Shown here piece by piece: positions 52,424 to 61,558 of a stretch of 64,000 bases of DNA (the first letter of the stretch is position 1; each line of letters opens with the position of its first letter). The translations under genes were made by a program, and so were the position numbers. Source of the stretch: Bacteroidales bacterium F22 (GTDB lineage: Bacteria > Bacteroidota > Bacteroidia > Bacteroidales > Bacteroidaceae). Location of the stretch: positions 868,001 through 932,000 of the forward strand of contig CP095414.1 in NCBI GenBank assembly GCA_029541985.1, read 5' to 3'. The notes below the pieces were generated by a model, which saw nothing but the letters and a program-made list of their open reading frames with translations, was not told the DNA's origin and ran no database searches.

Positions 52424-55400
52424 ATGCAAGATTTTGTACATCTCCATGTCCATTCACAATATTCCTTATTGGATGGACAAGCTAGTGTCTCTGCACTAGT
52501 TGACAAGGCCATCAAAGATGGTATGCCAGGAATAGCTCTTACTGACCATGGAAACATGTTTGGTATCAAAGATTTATTCAATTACTGCAAAAAGAAAAAC
52601 AAGGGACGTGACGTGCCGTTTGTCCCTATCTTTGGCTGTGAGATGTATTGTGCTCACGAGTCATTGAATATCAAAAAAGGACGAGAAAATAGATCGGGAT
52701 GGCATCTTATCGTCTTGGCTAAAAACAAGGTGGGATACAAGAATCTAATCAAATTGGTTTCCAAGTCCTACACCCGTGGATTCTATGGCCGTCCGCGAAC
52801 TGACAAAGAGGAATTAGAAAAATATAAAGAGGGACTAATCATTAGTTCGGCATGTCTCGGAGGGGAAATCCCTCAAAAGGTTATGGCGGGCAACGCTGAA
52901 GCGGCTGAAGAAGCAGCAAAATGGTTCAAAAGTATCTGGGGCGATGATTTTTATCTTGAGATTCAGCGTCATCCGGCGACAAAGCCTCAGGCTAATAAGC
53001 GAACGTATGAGGAACAGAAGTTAGTGAATCCGGTAATCATCGATATCGCTCGACGAAATGGCATCAAATTTATATGTACCAATGATGTTCATTTCGTAGA
53101 TGAGGAAAATGCTGAAGCGCATGACCGATTGATTTGTCTGAGCACGGGAAAGGATTTGGATGATCCAAATAGAATGCATTATACCATGCAGGAATGGATG
53201 AAGACGACGGAAGAGATGAACAATCTCTTTAGTGACCTTCCTGAAGCCCTTGCCAACACGATGGAGGTCATCGCCAAAGTGGAACAGTATGATATTGACC
53301 ACGGGCCGATTATGCCTACGTTTGCTATCCCAGAATCTTTCGGTACTGAGGAGTTGTATAGACAGCAGTTCTCGGAGAAGGAGCTGTTTGATGAGTTTAC
53401 TCAGGATGAAAAAGGAAATGTGGTCTTGTCGCAAGAGGAGGCTGAGAAGAAGATTCAGGCACTCGGGGGCATCAACAAGCTGTATCGACTCAAGTTGGAA
53501 GCTGATTATCTTAAGGAGTTGACTTTTGAGGGGGCTAAGATTTTTTATCCTAACATAGATAAGGAGACGGAAGAACGATTGATATTCGAACTTCATGTCA
53601 TGAAGACGATGGGTTTCCCGGGGTATTTCTTAATCGTACAGGATTTCATCGCGGCAGGTCGAAAGATGGGGGTATCCATCGGTCCTGGGCGTGGCTCAGC
53701 GGCGGGTTCAGCTGTGGCGTATTGTTTACAGATTACCAAAATTGACCCTATAAAATACGACTTGCTGTTTGAGCGTTTCCTAAACCCGGACCGTATCTCA
53801 CTTCCTGATATTGATATCGATTTGGATGATGATGGACGGAGCTTAGTATTGCAGTGGGTCACCGAGAAATATGGTGAAGAGAAAGTAGCTCATATCATTA
53901 CTTATGGTACGATGGCTTCGAAATCAGCCATCAAGGATGTGGCTCGTGTGGAGAATTTACCGCTGCCTGAATCGAATCGCTTGTGTTCACTAATCCCGGA
54001 TAAGATTCCGGATAAGAAGGTCAATCTGCGTACGGCTATTGAATATGTACCAGAATTGCGTATGGCGGAGAATAGCCAAGACCCTAAGGTTCGGAATACC
54101 ATCAAGTATGCTAAGATGCTGGAGGGAAACGTACGAAATGTAGGGGTACATGCCTGTGGAGTCATCATCTGTCGTGATGATATCACGGATTGGGTACCGG
54201 TGAGTACGGCTATGGATAAGAAGACGGGGGAACGAATCAACGTCACTCAGTATGAAGGACGAGTCATCGAGGAGACGGGACTAATCAAGATGGACTTCTT
54301 GGGACTTAAGAACTTATCTATCATCAAAGAGGCGATTGCTAATATCAAGTTGTCACAAGGCATAGATATTGATATTGACAATATCCCGATCGATGATGAC
54401 TTGACGTATAAATTATATAGCGACGGACGAACTATCGGTACTTTCCAGTTTGAGTCTCCGGGGATGCAGAAGTACTTACGCGAATTGCAACCGACTACTT
54501 TTGAGGATTTGATTGCGATGAATGCGCTATACCGTCCGGGACCTATGGATAATATCCCTAGTTTCATCAAGCGTAAACATGGCTTGGAGAAGATTACTTA
54601 TGATATTCCTATCATGGAGAAATACCTCAAGGAGACCTATGGTATCACGGTGTATCAGGAGCAAGTCATGCTTCTTTCACGTCTGCTGGCTAACTTCACG
54701 CGTGGAGAATCTGATGGACTTCGTAAGGCTATGGGTAAGAAATTGAGAGAGAAATTGGATGCGATGAAACCTAAGTTTATCAAGGGAGGAGTATCTAATG
54801 GACACAAACCGGAAGTCCTCGAAAAGATATGGACGGATTGGGAGAAGTTCGCATCGTATGCCTTCAATAAATCGCATGCTACTTGTTATTCTTGGGTGGC
54901 TTATCAGACAGCGTATCTCAAGGCGCACTATCCTGCTGAATTTATGGCTGCGTGTATGTCACGCTCTTTGAGTGATATCACTACGGTTACGAAGTTGATG
55001 GATGAGTGCAAGGCCATGAATATCAATGTATTGGGACCGGATGTAAATGAGTCGCAAGGACGATTTTCTGTCAACAAAAAAGGCGATATTCGTTTCGGTA
55101 TGTCGGCTATCAAGGGTGTAGGAGAGAGTGCTGTGGCTAGTTTGATCAAGGAAAGAGAGAAATCGGGTAATTTTACGGATTTGTATGATTTCATCGAACG
55201 GGTGAATCTCTCGTCTTGCAATAAGCGAAATATAGAGTGCTTGGTCTTGTCGGGAGCTTTTGATAGTTTCGACGAGGTGAAAAGAGAACAGTTTTTTGAA
55301 CATAATGAGAAAGGGGAGACTTTCTTGGAGTCGTTCGTTCGATATGGCCAGCGCTATCAAATGGATAAACAGGAGGCGACTAACTCGCTGTTTGGACAGG

Positions 55401-56107
55401 ATATGGTTGAGATATCGAGACCTAATGTGCCTTTGTTTAGCGCATGGAGTGACTTGGAAAAACTCAATAAGGAGAAAGAATTGGTCGGTATTTATCTGTC
55501 TGCCCATCCGCTCGATAGGTACAGAATCGTATTGGATTTCGTTTGCAATACGAAGATGACGGAAGTGGATGACTTGTCTAATAGAAGAGAAGGAGAAGAG
55601 TTGGTCATGGGGGGCATCATAACCAATGTGAGAGAGGGATTCACTAAGATGAAAAATAAACCTTATGGAATCGTACGCATTGAAGATTATAGTGGCTCTG
55701 GGGAATTGGCTCTTTTTGGTAATAACTGGGCTAACTTCAAGGGCTACATGAGTACTGTCGGGGCACAAGTTGTTATCAATGCAACGATACAACAGAATCC
55801 TTGGAATCCTGACAAACTGGATATGAGTCTTACTAAAGTGCGTTATTTGTCAGATATAGGGGATGACGTATTGGAAAAAATCACGATTCGTATTCCGCTC
55901 TTGAAATTGAGCGATGTCATGATTACAGAACTCTATGAACTGATCACCAAAGAACAGGGCAACACGTCTGTACACTTCGAAATAGTGGAGAATCAAGAAC
56001 GGCCTAGACGACTGGAACTGGTTAGCAAAAAGATAAGATGCCGCATAACCCAAGATTTATTACAATATATTAATAAGACGGAGGCATTAAGTTTCCATAT
56101 TAATTGA
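52424..56107 (+). CDS. dnaE: DNA polymerase III alpha subunit
   Basis: Catalytic subunit of the replicative polymerase. The N-terminal PHP domain reads 'DFVHLHVHSQYSLLDGQ' and 'ALTDHGNMFG'. The palm has 'GPGRGSAAGSAVAYCL' and the metal-binding acidic motif 'PDIDIDLDDDGR' from about residue 461. Fingers include 'GLIKMDFLGLKNL' and 'YRPGPMDNIPSFIKRKHG'. Helix-hairpin-helix and OB-fold regions follow ('FGMSAIKGVGESAV', 'GIVRIEDYSGSGELALFG'). At 1227 residues it is a DnaE1-type enzyme, slightly longer than the E. coli protein. Several long opposite-strand frames inside it are shadows. Confidence 0.97.
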   Translation: MQDFVHLHVHSQYSLLDGQASVSALVDKAIKDGMPGIALTDHGNMFGIKDLFNYCKKKNKGRDVPFVPIFGCEMYCAHESLNIKKGRENRSGWHLIVLAKNKVGYKNLIKLVSKSYTRGFYGRPRTDKEELEKYKEGLIISSACLGGEIPQKVMAGNAEAAEEAAKWFKSIWGDDFYLEIQRHPATKPQANKRTYEEQKLVNPVIIDIARRNGIKFICTNDVHFVDEENAEAHDRLICLSTGKDLDDPNRMHYTMQEWMKTTEEMNNLFSDLPEALANTMEVIAKVEQYDIDHGPIMPTFAIPESFGTEELYRQQFSEKELFDEFTQDEKGNVVLSQEEAEKKIQALGGINKLYRLKLEADYLKELTFEGAKIFYPNIDKETEERLIFELHVMKTMGFPGYFLIVQDFIAAGRKMGVSIGPGRGSAAGSAVAYCLQITKIDPIKYDLLFERFLNPDRISLPDIDIDLDDDGRSLVLQWVTEKYGEEKVAHIITYGTMASKSAIKDVARVENLPLPESNRLCSLIPDKIPDKKVNLRTAIEYVPELRMAENSQDPKVRNTIKYAKMLEGNVRNVGVHACGVIICRDDITDWVPVSTAMDKKTGERINVTQYEGRVIEETGLIKMDFLGLKNLSIIKEAIANIKLSQGIDIDIDNIPIDDDLTYKLYSDGRTIGTFQFESPGMQKYLRELQPTTFEDLIAMNALYRPGPMDNIPSFIKRKHGLEKITYDIPIMEKYLKETYGITVYQEQVMLLSRLLANFTRGESDGLRKAMGKKLREKLDAMKPKFIKGGVSNGHKPEVLEKIWTDWEKFASYAFNKSHATCYSWVAYQTAYLKAHYPAEFMAACMSRSLSDITTVTKLMDECKAMNINVLGPDVNESQGRFSVNKKGDIRFGMSAIKGVGESAVASLIKEREKSGNFTDLYDFIERVNLSSCNKRNIECLVLSGAFDSFDEVKREQFFEHNEKGETFLESFVRYGQRYQMDKQEATNSLFGQDMVEISRPNVPLFSAWSDLEKLNKEKELVGIYLSAHPLDRYRIVLDFVCNTKMTEVDDLSNRREGEELVMGGIITNVREGFTKMKNKPYGIVRIEDYSGSGELALFGNNWANFKGYMSTVGAQVVINATIQQNPWNPDKLDMSLTKVRYLSDIGDDVLEKITIRIPLLKLSDVMITELYELITKEQGNTSVHFEIVENQERPRRLELVSKKIRCRITQDLLQYINKTEALSFHIN

Positions 56108-56115
56108 TATATTTG
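56108..56115 (+). promoter_or_regulatory. -7 box for trxA
   Basis: TATATTTG directly abuts the dnaE stop codon and lies about 100 bases before trxA, implying a leader of roughly 90 bases. A -33 element is not obvious. Confidence 0.5.
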
Positions 56116-56214
56116 TAGGTATATCTTTTCTTCTTGAAACAAGATATGCATTTCGGCACACTGTTTGTGAATAGATAAGAGAAATAATATAACAACATAT
56201 TAAAAATTAAAATT

Positions 56215-56529
56215 ATGGCATTAGAAATTACAGATGCAAATCTAAAAACGGTCTTAGCAGAGAACAAAGTTGTAGTAGTTGATTTTTGGGCTGAATGGTG
56301 CGGACCTTGTAAGATGGTCGGACCTGTTGTCGAAGAAATTGCAAACGACTATAAAGGTAAAGCTGCTATCGGTAAATGTAATGTTGACGATAACACTGAA
56401 ACTCCTTCTGAATTTGGTATTCGTAACATCCCTACTCTTCTTTTCTTCAAAGATGGAAAATTAGTTGACAAGATGGTCGGAGCTAACCAAAAAGCAGCAA
56501 TCGTTGCTAAGTTGGAGAACTTGTTGTAG
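56215..56529 (+). CDS. trxA: Thioredoxin
   Basis: Cytoplasmic disulfide reductase of 104 residues. It has 'VVVVDFWAEWCGPCKMVGPVVEEIA' with the WCGPC active site at about residues 29-33, and the cis-Pro loop 'GIRNIPTLLFFKDGK'. No signal peptide is present. It is followed by a 110-residue acidic protein after 65 bases, a pairing I cannot explain by function. Confidence 0.96.
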   Translation: MALEITDANLKTVLAENKVVVVDFWAEWCGPCKMVGPVVEEIANDYKGKAAIGKCNVDDNTETPSEFGIRNIPTLLFFKDGKLVDKMVGANQKAAIVAKLENLL

Positions 56530-56594
56530 ACTGCCAATAAATACATAGACCATTCATTTCCTTCGGGAAATAGTATTCATTTAAATTCATAATT

Positions 56595-56927
56595 ATGAAA
56601 GCAACCGATTTCTTAGATGACAAAATCGACGAAGAACAAACGATTCATTTTATCAAAGGATATATTCCACAAGAGCTTCAAGAGAAGTATGATGATGACA
56701 CGTTGACTTATATCATCGATCTTATCGATGAGTATTATATTGAAAGTGGAATCTTGGAGTCTAAACCTGACGAAAATGGCTTCGTTGAATTAGATTTGGA
56801 AAAAATCGCTAAATATGTCGTCAAAGAGTCTAAGAAAGACCCGATGCAAGAGAATTTTATTGAAGATGAAGTTTTGTTGGTCATTCAGGCTGAACTAGAA
56901 TATTCAGACCAATTGTCTCAAGAATAA
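56595..56927 (+). CDS. Acidic conserved hypothetical protein
   Basis: This 110-residue, strongly acidic protein has no signal peptide or membrane segment. It contains 'ATDFLDDKIDEEQTIHFIKGYIPQELQEKYDDDTLTYIIDLIDEYYIESG' and later 'LDLEKIAKYVVKESKKDP', suggesting mostly helical structure. I do not recognise a named domain. It lies downstream of trxA in the same direction and is convergent with the Imm17-like gene. Codon use is like that of its neighbours, so it is probably a lineage-specific resident gene. Confidence 0.75.
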   Translation: MKATDFLDDKIDEEQTIHFIKGYIPQELQEKYDDDTLTYIIDLIDEYYIESGILESKPDENGFVELDLEKIAKYVVKESKKDPMQENFIEDEVLLVIQAELEYSDQLSQE

Positions 56928-56935
56928 GGACTACG

Positions 56936-57175
56936 TCAAGCTAAAAGAGCTCGAGTCTCTAGAAAAAAATAGACAGCAAATACGATACAGCATCCACCTA
57001 GGATGGCATACAAGTATCGTAGTTGCTGTCTATTTAGTTTATAAAAGTAATTGCGGATATGGGGAGAGGTAAAAAACCAATCCACATTTTTTAGTGACAT
57101 GTATAGCATGCCAATACCACCTAGTAGGAGGAATCCTTGAATGATATAATTAAAAAGATATGCTTCGGCTGCCAT
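56936..57175 (-). CDS. Imm17-like small membrane protein
   Basis: This 79-residue protein has two hydrophobic helices (about 8-27 and 54-73), separated by 'NVDWFFTSPHIRNYFYKLNRQQLRYLYAILGG'. The 'DWFF.S......' and 'R..Y..LG' positions resemble immunity protein 17, a small family named from polymorphic-toxin loci but often found alone in Bacteroidota chromosomes. No toxin gene is nearby. Its start overlaps the end of tsaE by 26 bases, pointing to translational coupling and a housekeeping role. The family call is by memory of the pattern. Confidence 0.6.
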   Translation of the reverse strand: MAAEAYLFNYIIQGFLLLGGIGMLYMSLKNVDWFFTSPHIRNYFYKLNRQQLRYLYAILGGCCIVFAVYFFLETRALLA

Positions 57176-57560
57176 CTGGTCGTTCTTTTATATGGACGCG
57201 CAGTACATCATCTGGCAATAAAGATTCGACGAGCTCTGGCCATTCGATGAAACAGTATCCGTCTCCATAAAAATATTCTTCATAACCCATATCATAGACT
57301 TCTTCTAGCTTCTTGATGCGATAGAAATCAAAATGGTAAATCGTTGTTTCTGAAGCGAGGTATTCATTGACTATGGCAAAGGTGGGAGAATTGATTACAT
57401 CAGTGACTCCTAAATGCTTACAGATAGCTTGGATGAAGGTGGTCTTGCCTGTACCCATCTCTCCATAAAAAGCAATCACACGGCTCTCACCTATCGCGGT
57501 GATAAACTGAGCGGCTACTGCTGAAATTTCTTCTAGATTGTTTATTATTAATTCGTGCAT
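57150..57560 (-). CDS. tsaE: tRNA t6A biosynthesis ATPase TsaE
   Basis: P-loop ATPase of the TsaBDE complex, needed to make threonylcarbamoyl-adenosine at tRNA position 37. Walker A is 'FYGEMGTGKTTFIQAI'. 'VINSPTFAIVNEY' and 'IYHFDFYRIKKLEEVYDMGYEEYF' follow, then 'CFIEWPELVESLLP', all diagnostic of YjeE/TsaE. I start at MHELIINNLEEI (136 residues); the frame is open 27 codons further but would run into the upstream gene. t6A is the substrate of MtaB encoded at 25.6 kb. Confidence 0.94.
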   Translation of the reverse strand: MHELIINNLEEISAVAAQFITAIGESRVIAFYGEMGTGKTTFIQAICKHLGVTDVINSPTFAIVNEYLASETTIYHFDFYRIKKLEEVYDMGYEEYFYGDGYCFIEWPELVESLLPDDVLRVHIKERPDGSRSISF

Positions 57561-57597
57561 ACTTAATCGTATATAGGGTAAATAATAGCGGATAGTT

Positions 57598-58020
57598 TTA
57601 TGAGATCTTTCGACGTTCGTTGACGATAAGCAGAACTTCATCTTTCATCGCATCGGGCATCTCTATACTTCGGAGAGTCAACGAACGCACCCAACCGGGT
57701 ACATCGGTTTCGTCCATCGTATAGAATACTTCACGAAATTCTTCTGCTTGGTCTTCTGTATAGGAGTCTGATGGCATCCCTCTATAACGATCCAACTCTT
57801 CATCGTCGTAATACTCTACATCTTTACTTACTGCAGCGAGCAAACTGTCTTGTTCGCAGATTTCAAATTGTCCGCAGCACTCTGCTTCGGGCTCTACTAC
57901 TTCTGGCATCTTTTCGATTTCACCACTGTCTATTTTCTTCTGTAGCTTGGAATTTCTGATTCCACCGGCTATTAGAGCGATAATCCCTAAGACGACAAGA
58001 GCGATTACTAATATCCACAT
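57598..58020 (-). CDS. Membrane-anchored conserved hypothetical protein
   Basis: This 140-residue protein has an N-terminal membrane segment (MWILVIALVVLGIIALIAGG) and a following acidic cytoplasmic part. That part includes a 'CCGQFEICEQDSL' motif with three Cys, a 'YYDDEELDRYRGMPSDSY' stretch, and a C-terminal 'VPGWVRSLTLRSIEMPDAMKDEVLLI' block. I recognise it as a protein found beside aroA/tsaE in Bacteroidales but know no function. It lies 9 bases after aroA and 37 before tsaE, so it is part of the aroA-tsaE-Imm17-like run. Confidence 0.75.
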   Translation of the reverse strand: MWILVIALVVLGIIALIAGGIRNSKLQKKIDSGEIEKMPEVVEPEAECCGQFEICEQDSLLAAVSKDVEYYDDEELDRYRGMPSDSYTEDQAEEFREVFYTMDETDVPGWVRSLTLRSIEMPDAMKDEVLLIVNERRKIS

Positions 58021-58029
58021 AATTCTTTT

Positions 58030-59292
58030 TTATCCTTTAATGTTAAATCCCAATGTTGCTAGATGTTCCCAATATTGAGGGTATGATTTACTGACTACTT
58101 CCATATTGGCTATCTTTATGGTTCCTCTACGCATCGCGATAGGAGCAAATGCCATGGCCATACGATGGTCATGATAGGTCTCTATAATAGGGTCTTCCAC
58201 TTGTTCGCAATGACCACCTGCCCAATACAATTCGGAGTTGTCTTTTTGACCTACTTCATAGCCTAATTTGCTTAATTCTTTGATGAGGGCTTCGATACGG
58301 TCGGTTTCTTTTATCTTCAAGGATTGTAAACCGGTGAAGCAAAAAGGAATATCGAGTAAGCAACAGGTCACAACTAATGTCTGTGCCATGTCGGGGATGT
58401 CTAACAGATTTGCATCCATGAAACTGACTTTCTCTTCTATTTTGGAAAGAATCATGGTATCTCCGTCTTGCTCTGATTTTACACCTAATTTAGTGAATAT
58501 ATCGATAATCTTAGCATCTCCTTGCAAGGAAATAGCGTGTAAGTTCGGCAACCGAATAACGGCGTCTTTATCTGAAGTCAATGCCATCATCTCATACCAA
58601 TAAGAGGCGGCACTCCAATCACTTTCGATTAAGTAAGGACAAGAGGTGTAACCGGTAGGGGCAATATGTAAAGTCTGGGCTTCGGGATGCTCGACAACAG
58701 CTCCAAAATGACGCATCAAATCTGCAGTCATCAGGATATAAGGCATAGAGACGACTTTACCAAGGAGATGGAGGTTGAGCCCTTTCTTTAACATAGGGGC
58801 TATCATCATCAATGCGGAGATATACTGAGAACTGACTTGTCCGCTGATGCCGACAATCGAGCCGGTGAGCTCTGTTCCTTCTATCTCTAAGGGAGGATAA
58901 CCGGGTTTGTCTACATATCGTATCTTAGCTCCTAGTTGAGTCAAAGCATCGACAAGTATCTTTATAGGACGTTCACACATTCGTGCCGTCCCTGTAATCA
59001 AATGTTTTCCTGGAGTGATGCTTAGATAAGCAGTCATGAAGCGCATAGCAGTGCCTGCAGCCTTTACATCTACTTGTTTCAAATCACTTAGAAAAGCACT
59101 GACGATGACATCGGTATCATCACAAATCGATAGGTTGGATAATGTATTTTCACTACCTGACAATGCATTGATTATTAATGCACGATTACTGATGCTCTTA
59201 GAAGCAGGCAACACATACTGTCCATAGAGCTTTTTAGGAGCTGTGATAGTACAAGTACCGGCATGAGGTATTTCGACTACATTTTTATTCAT
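58030..59292 (-). CDS. aroA: 3-phosphoshikimate 1-carboxyvinyltransferase (EPSP synthase)
   Basis: Shikimate-pathway enzyme forming EPSP from shikimate-3-phosphate and PEP. Visible motifs are 'LPASKSISNRALIINALS', 'GTAMRFMTAYL', 'SSQYISALMMIAP', 'SDWSAASYWYEM' and 'LKIKETDRIEALIKELSKLG', with 'YHDHRMAMAFAPIA' near the end. I start at MNKNVVEIPH (420 residues); a Met 17 codons earlier would place the start upstream of the -7 box. It heads the minus-strand run to tsaE. Confidence 0.94.
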   Translation of the reverse strand: MNKNVVEIPHAGTCTITAPKKLYGQYVLPASKSISNRALIINALSGSENTLSNLSICDDTDVIVSAFLSDLKQVDVKAAGTAMRFMTAYLSITPGKHLITGTARMCERPIKILVDALTQLGAKIRYVDKPGYPPLEIEGTELTGSIVGISGQVSSQYISALMMIAPMLKKGLNLHLLGKVVSMPYILMTADLMRHFGAVVEHPEAQTLHIAPTGYTSCPYLIESDWSAASYWYEMMALTSDKDAVIRLPNLHAISLQGDAKIIDIFTKLGVKSEQDGDTMILSKIEEKVSFMDANLLDIPDMAQTLVVTCCLLDIPFCFTGLQSLKIKETDRIEALIKELSKLGYEVGQKDNSELYWAGGHCEQVEDPIIETYHDHRMAMAFAPIAMRRGTIKIANMEVVSKSYPQYWEHLATLGFNIKG

Positions 59293-59314
59293 ACATTTTA
59301 TTCTTTTCTTGTTA

Positions 59315-59322
59315 CAAAGATA
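59315..59322 (-). promoter_or_regulatory. -7 box for aroA run
   Basis: The minus strand reads TATCTTTG 23 bases before the chosen aroA ATG. Its location inside the longer open frame argues for the shorter aroA start. Confidence 0.6.
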
Positions 59323-59377
59323 GCGAAAAAGAGATGAAAACACACGCTAATCTAGTGCCTTTTCAATTCGCATTTAG

Positions 59378-59385
59378 TATATTTG
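59378..59385 (+). promoter_or_regulatory. -7 box for SIMPL gene
   Basis: TATATTTG lies 40 bases before the start of the SIMPL-domain gene, back to back with the aroA promoter. No good -33 element is visible. Confidence 0.55.
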
Positions 59386-59424
59386 TGGGTATAGGAGTTA
59401 AATTACTAACCAAAAAGAATAATT

Positions 59425-60129
59425 ATGAAGAATTGGATTAGAGAATCAGTCATATTGGCTTTGGGAATAACCATCGGTGCTTTTCTCTTGCAGGTGGGAA
59501 TCGAACATTACATCGCTCGTGAACGAATCGTGACGGTTAAAGGTTTGGCGACTAAAGAAGTCAAAGCAAATAAAGTGACATGGCCTATTTCTTATCAGCT
59601 CATGGGCAATAGTGTACAAGAACTGTATACCAAAATCGAATCTATGAATCAGACGATTACTGCATTTCTCAAAGAAAGCGGTATCGAGACTGATGAGATA
59701 GCTATAGCTGCTCCTAAGATTGAAGATACTCAGGCTAATTATTATGGCAATAAATCTCCGATGTATCGCTACAAAACGTCTGCAGTGATTACTGTATCTA
59801 GCCAACGAGTAGATTTGGTACGTAAACTGATTGCCAAACAAACTGAACTTCTAAAAAAGGGTATCCCTATCAATAGTGGAAATAGCTATGAGAATCGGAT
59901 TGAATATGAATATACCACACTCAATGCGATTAAGCCTGCCATGATTGAAGAGGCAACTAAGAATGCACGGAAGTCTGCAGAACAGTTTGCCAAAGATAGT
60001 CAGAGTAAATTGGGCAAAATAAGAACGGCCAATCAAGGTCAATTTAGTATTTATGACCGTGATAGCTATACGCCCTACATCAAAACAATTAGGGTAGTGA
60101 GTACCATACAGTATTATCTTGATAACTAG
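59425..60129 (+). CDS. SIMPL-domain (DUF541) exported protein
   Basis: This 234-residue protein has an N-terminal signal/anchor ('SVILALGITIGAFLLQVGI', about residues 8-26) and one SIMPL/DUF541 domain. The domain contains 'RIVTVKGLATKEVKANKVTWPISYQLMGN', 'ETDEIAIAAPKIEDT' and 'SAVITVSSQRVDLVRKL'. Family members are periplasmic or surface proteins linked to stress resistance, without a defined biochemical role. It is monocistronic and convergent with umuC. Confidence 0.87.
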   Translation: MKNWIRESVILALGITIGAFLLQVGIEHYIARERIVTVKGLATKEVKANKVTWPISYQLMGNSVQELYTKIESMNQTITAFLKESGIETDEIAIAAPKIEDTQANYYGNKSPMYRYKTSAVITVSSQRVDLVRKLIAKQTELLKKGIPINSGNSYENRIEYEYTTLNAIKPAMIEEATKNARKSAEQFAKDSQSKLGKIRTANQGQFSIYDRDSYTPYIKTIRVVSTIQYYLDN

Positions 60130-60216
60130 AAAGATATAGCTTTTGAAATCTTTTTGGAAGATAAGATGTTCAAGAGAGAGGAATCAGATAGGGATGCCAA
60201 AGAATATCGCGAGATA

Positions 60217-61509
60217 TTATTTGGCATTTACTTGTATTATCTCTTTTAGATTTGTCGTGAAACGGGCCGATTTATAGTCTTCTTTTAATCGCCATTTGAC
60301 TGCTTGTTCGTTTGCTGTGTTGGTATTTCTATCCATTTTCTGTACGGCGAGATGTACGGTATCATCTCCGTTCTTGCGGTTTATTTCATCCATCACTTGA
60401 GAGATTTTATTAAGCTTCTTGGTGTCTTTTTGGTTAAAGAGAGAGAGTTGTATCGCTTCATCAGAAGAGATATTTTGTAGGATAACCCCACTCTTTTTAT
60501 AAAGATATCCTTCACGAAAGATCATCCGTAGAGCTTGAAGAGCGGCCTCGACGATTTGTACTGAATCACTTACAGGGGAACTCAATTTGAGGCTTTGGCT
60601 CGTGGTGTATTGAGGTAAGTCTTCTCTGAAACGATTTGTGTAGATAAATACGGTAATCATGCTGGCTACAGAATGTTGTTTGCGTAGTTTGGAAGCTCCC
60701 CGAGAAGCAAAATAGGCTACGCTCTCTGCCAATTCGTCATACGTAGAGACCATCTCACCAAAAGAGCGGGAAGTACAAATCGATTTTCGGGCTCTGGAGT
60801 CTTCTCGCTCAATACAGGGAGTACCTTTCAATTCTAACCATAAACGGACACCGACTATAGTTAGTTTACTTTGTATCCATGACTTGGAACGAAGTGTCAA
60901 ATCATAAGCCGTCATGATGCCTAGTGCTTTTAATTTCGTCACATTTCTTCGACCAATGCCCCACACATCACTTATGTCAGTCAGTTTCAATGCTTTGAGG
61001 CGCTTCTCATCATTGTCTATCACACAGGTTCCTTTATAACCTGGATACTTTTTGGCAAAATGACCTGCTATCTTGGCGAGTGTCTTTGTTGGTGCTACGC
61101 CTATGCCTACTGCGATGCCTGTGGATTTTACCACTACACGGGATAACTGTCGGGCATAGCTTTCTAAATCGATTAAGTCAAATCCGGAAAGGTCTAAGAA
61201 AGCTTCATCGATGGAGTATATCTCGATATCGGGACTCATATCAGTCAATAGTTGCATCACGCGATTGGACATGTCGCCATAGAGGGTATAGTTGGAGGAA
61301 AAAACGGCTATATCATGCTGCTTAATCATCTCTTGTATCTGATAAAGAGGGACACCTCGATGGATTCCTAACTGCTTACATTCATTGCTCAAGGCTACGA
61401 CACAGCCATCGTTGTTGCTTAGAACCAACACGGGCTTGTCTCGTAAATCGGGCCGAAAGACTCGTTCACAAGAGACATAAAAATTGTTACAGTCAACTAA
61501 TGCATACAT
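60217..61509 (-). CDS. umuC: Y-family DNA polymerase V catalytic subunit
   Basis: Translesion polymerase. The N-terminus 'MYALVDCNNFYVSCERVFRPDLRDKPVLVLSNNDGC' and the catalytic 'EIYSIDEAFLDLSG' are diagnostic. The helix-hairpin-helix region 'ISDVWGIGRRNVTKLKALGI' and the little-finger domain follow. At 430 residues it matches UmuC rather than DinB. It is preceded by umuD (49-base gap), and the pair is expected to be induced on DNA damage. Confidence 0.95.
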   Translation of the reverse strand: MYALVDCNNFYVSCERVFRPDLRDKPVLVLSNNDGCVVALSNECKQLGIHRGVPLYQIQEMIKQHDIAVFSSNYTLYGDMSNRVMQLLTDMSPDIEIYSIDEAFLDLSGFDLIDLESYARQLSRVVVKSTGIAVGIGVAPTKTLAKIAGHFAKKYPGYKGTCVIDNDEKRLKALKLTDISDVWGIGRRNVTKLKALGIMTAYDLTLRSKSWIQSKLTIVGVRLWLELKGTPCIEREDSRARKSICTSRSFGEMVSTYDELAESVAYFASRGASKLRKQHSVASMITVFIYTNRFREDLPQYTTSQSLKLSSPVSDSVQIVEAALQALRMIFREGYLYKKSGVILQNISSDEAIQLSLFNQKDTKKLNKISQVMDEINRKNGDDTVHLAVQKMDRNTNTANEQAVKWRLKEDYKSARFTTNLKEIIQVNAK

Positions 61510-61558
61510 ATTTATGAAATCTAAGAAATAGTTGAATAAAGTAAATGAGAAAAGCCTG

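Noticed and set aside
54959-55792. 277-codon open frame on the minus strand inside dnaE
   Set aside because: It is a shadow of the dnaE frame. It lacks recognisable motifs, and dnaE motifs run continuously on the other strand.
56936-57175. Toxin-immunity or anti-phage module
   Set aside because: The Imm17-like protein has no neighbouring toxin, secretion gene or nuclease, and its neighbours are housekeeping genes. No defence system or CRISPR repeats were seen anywhere in the window.
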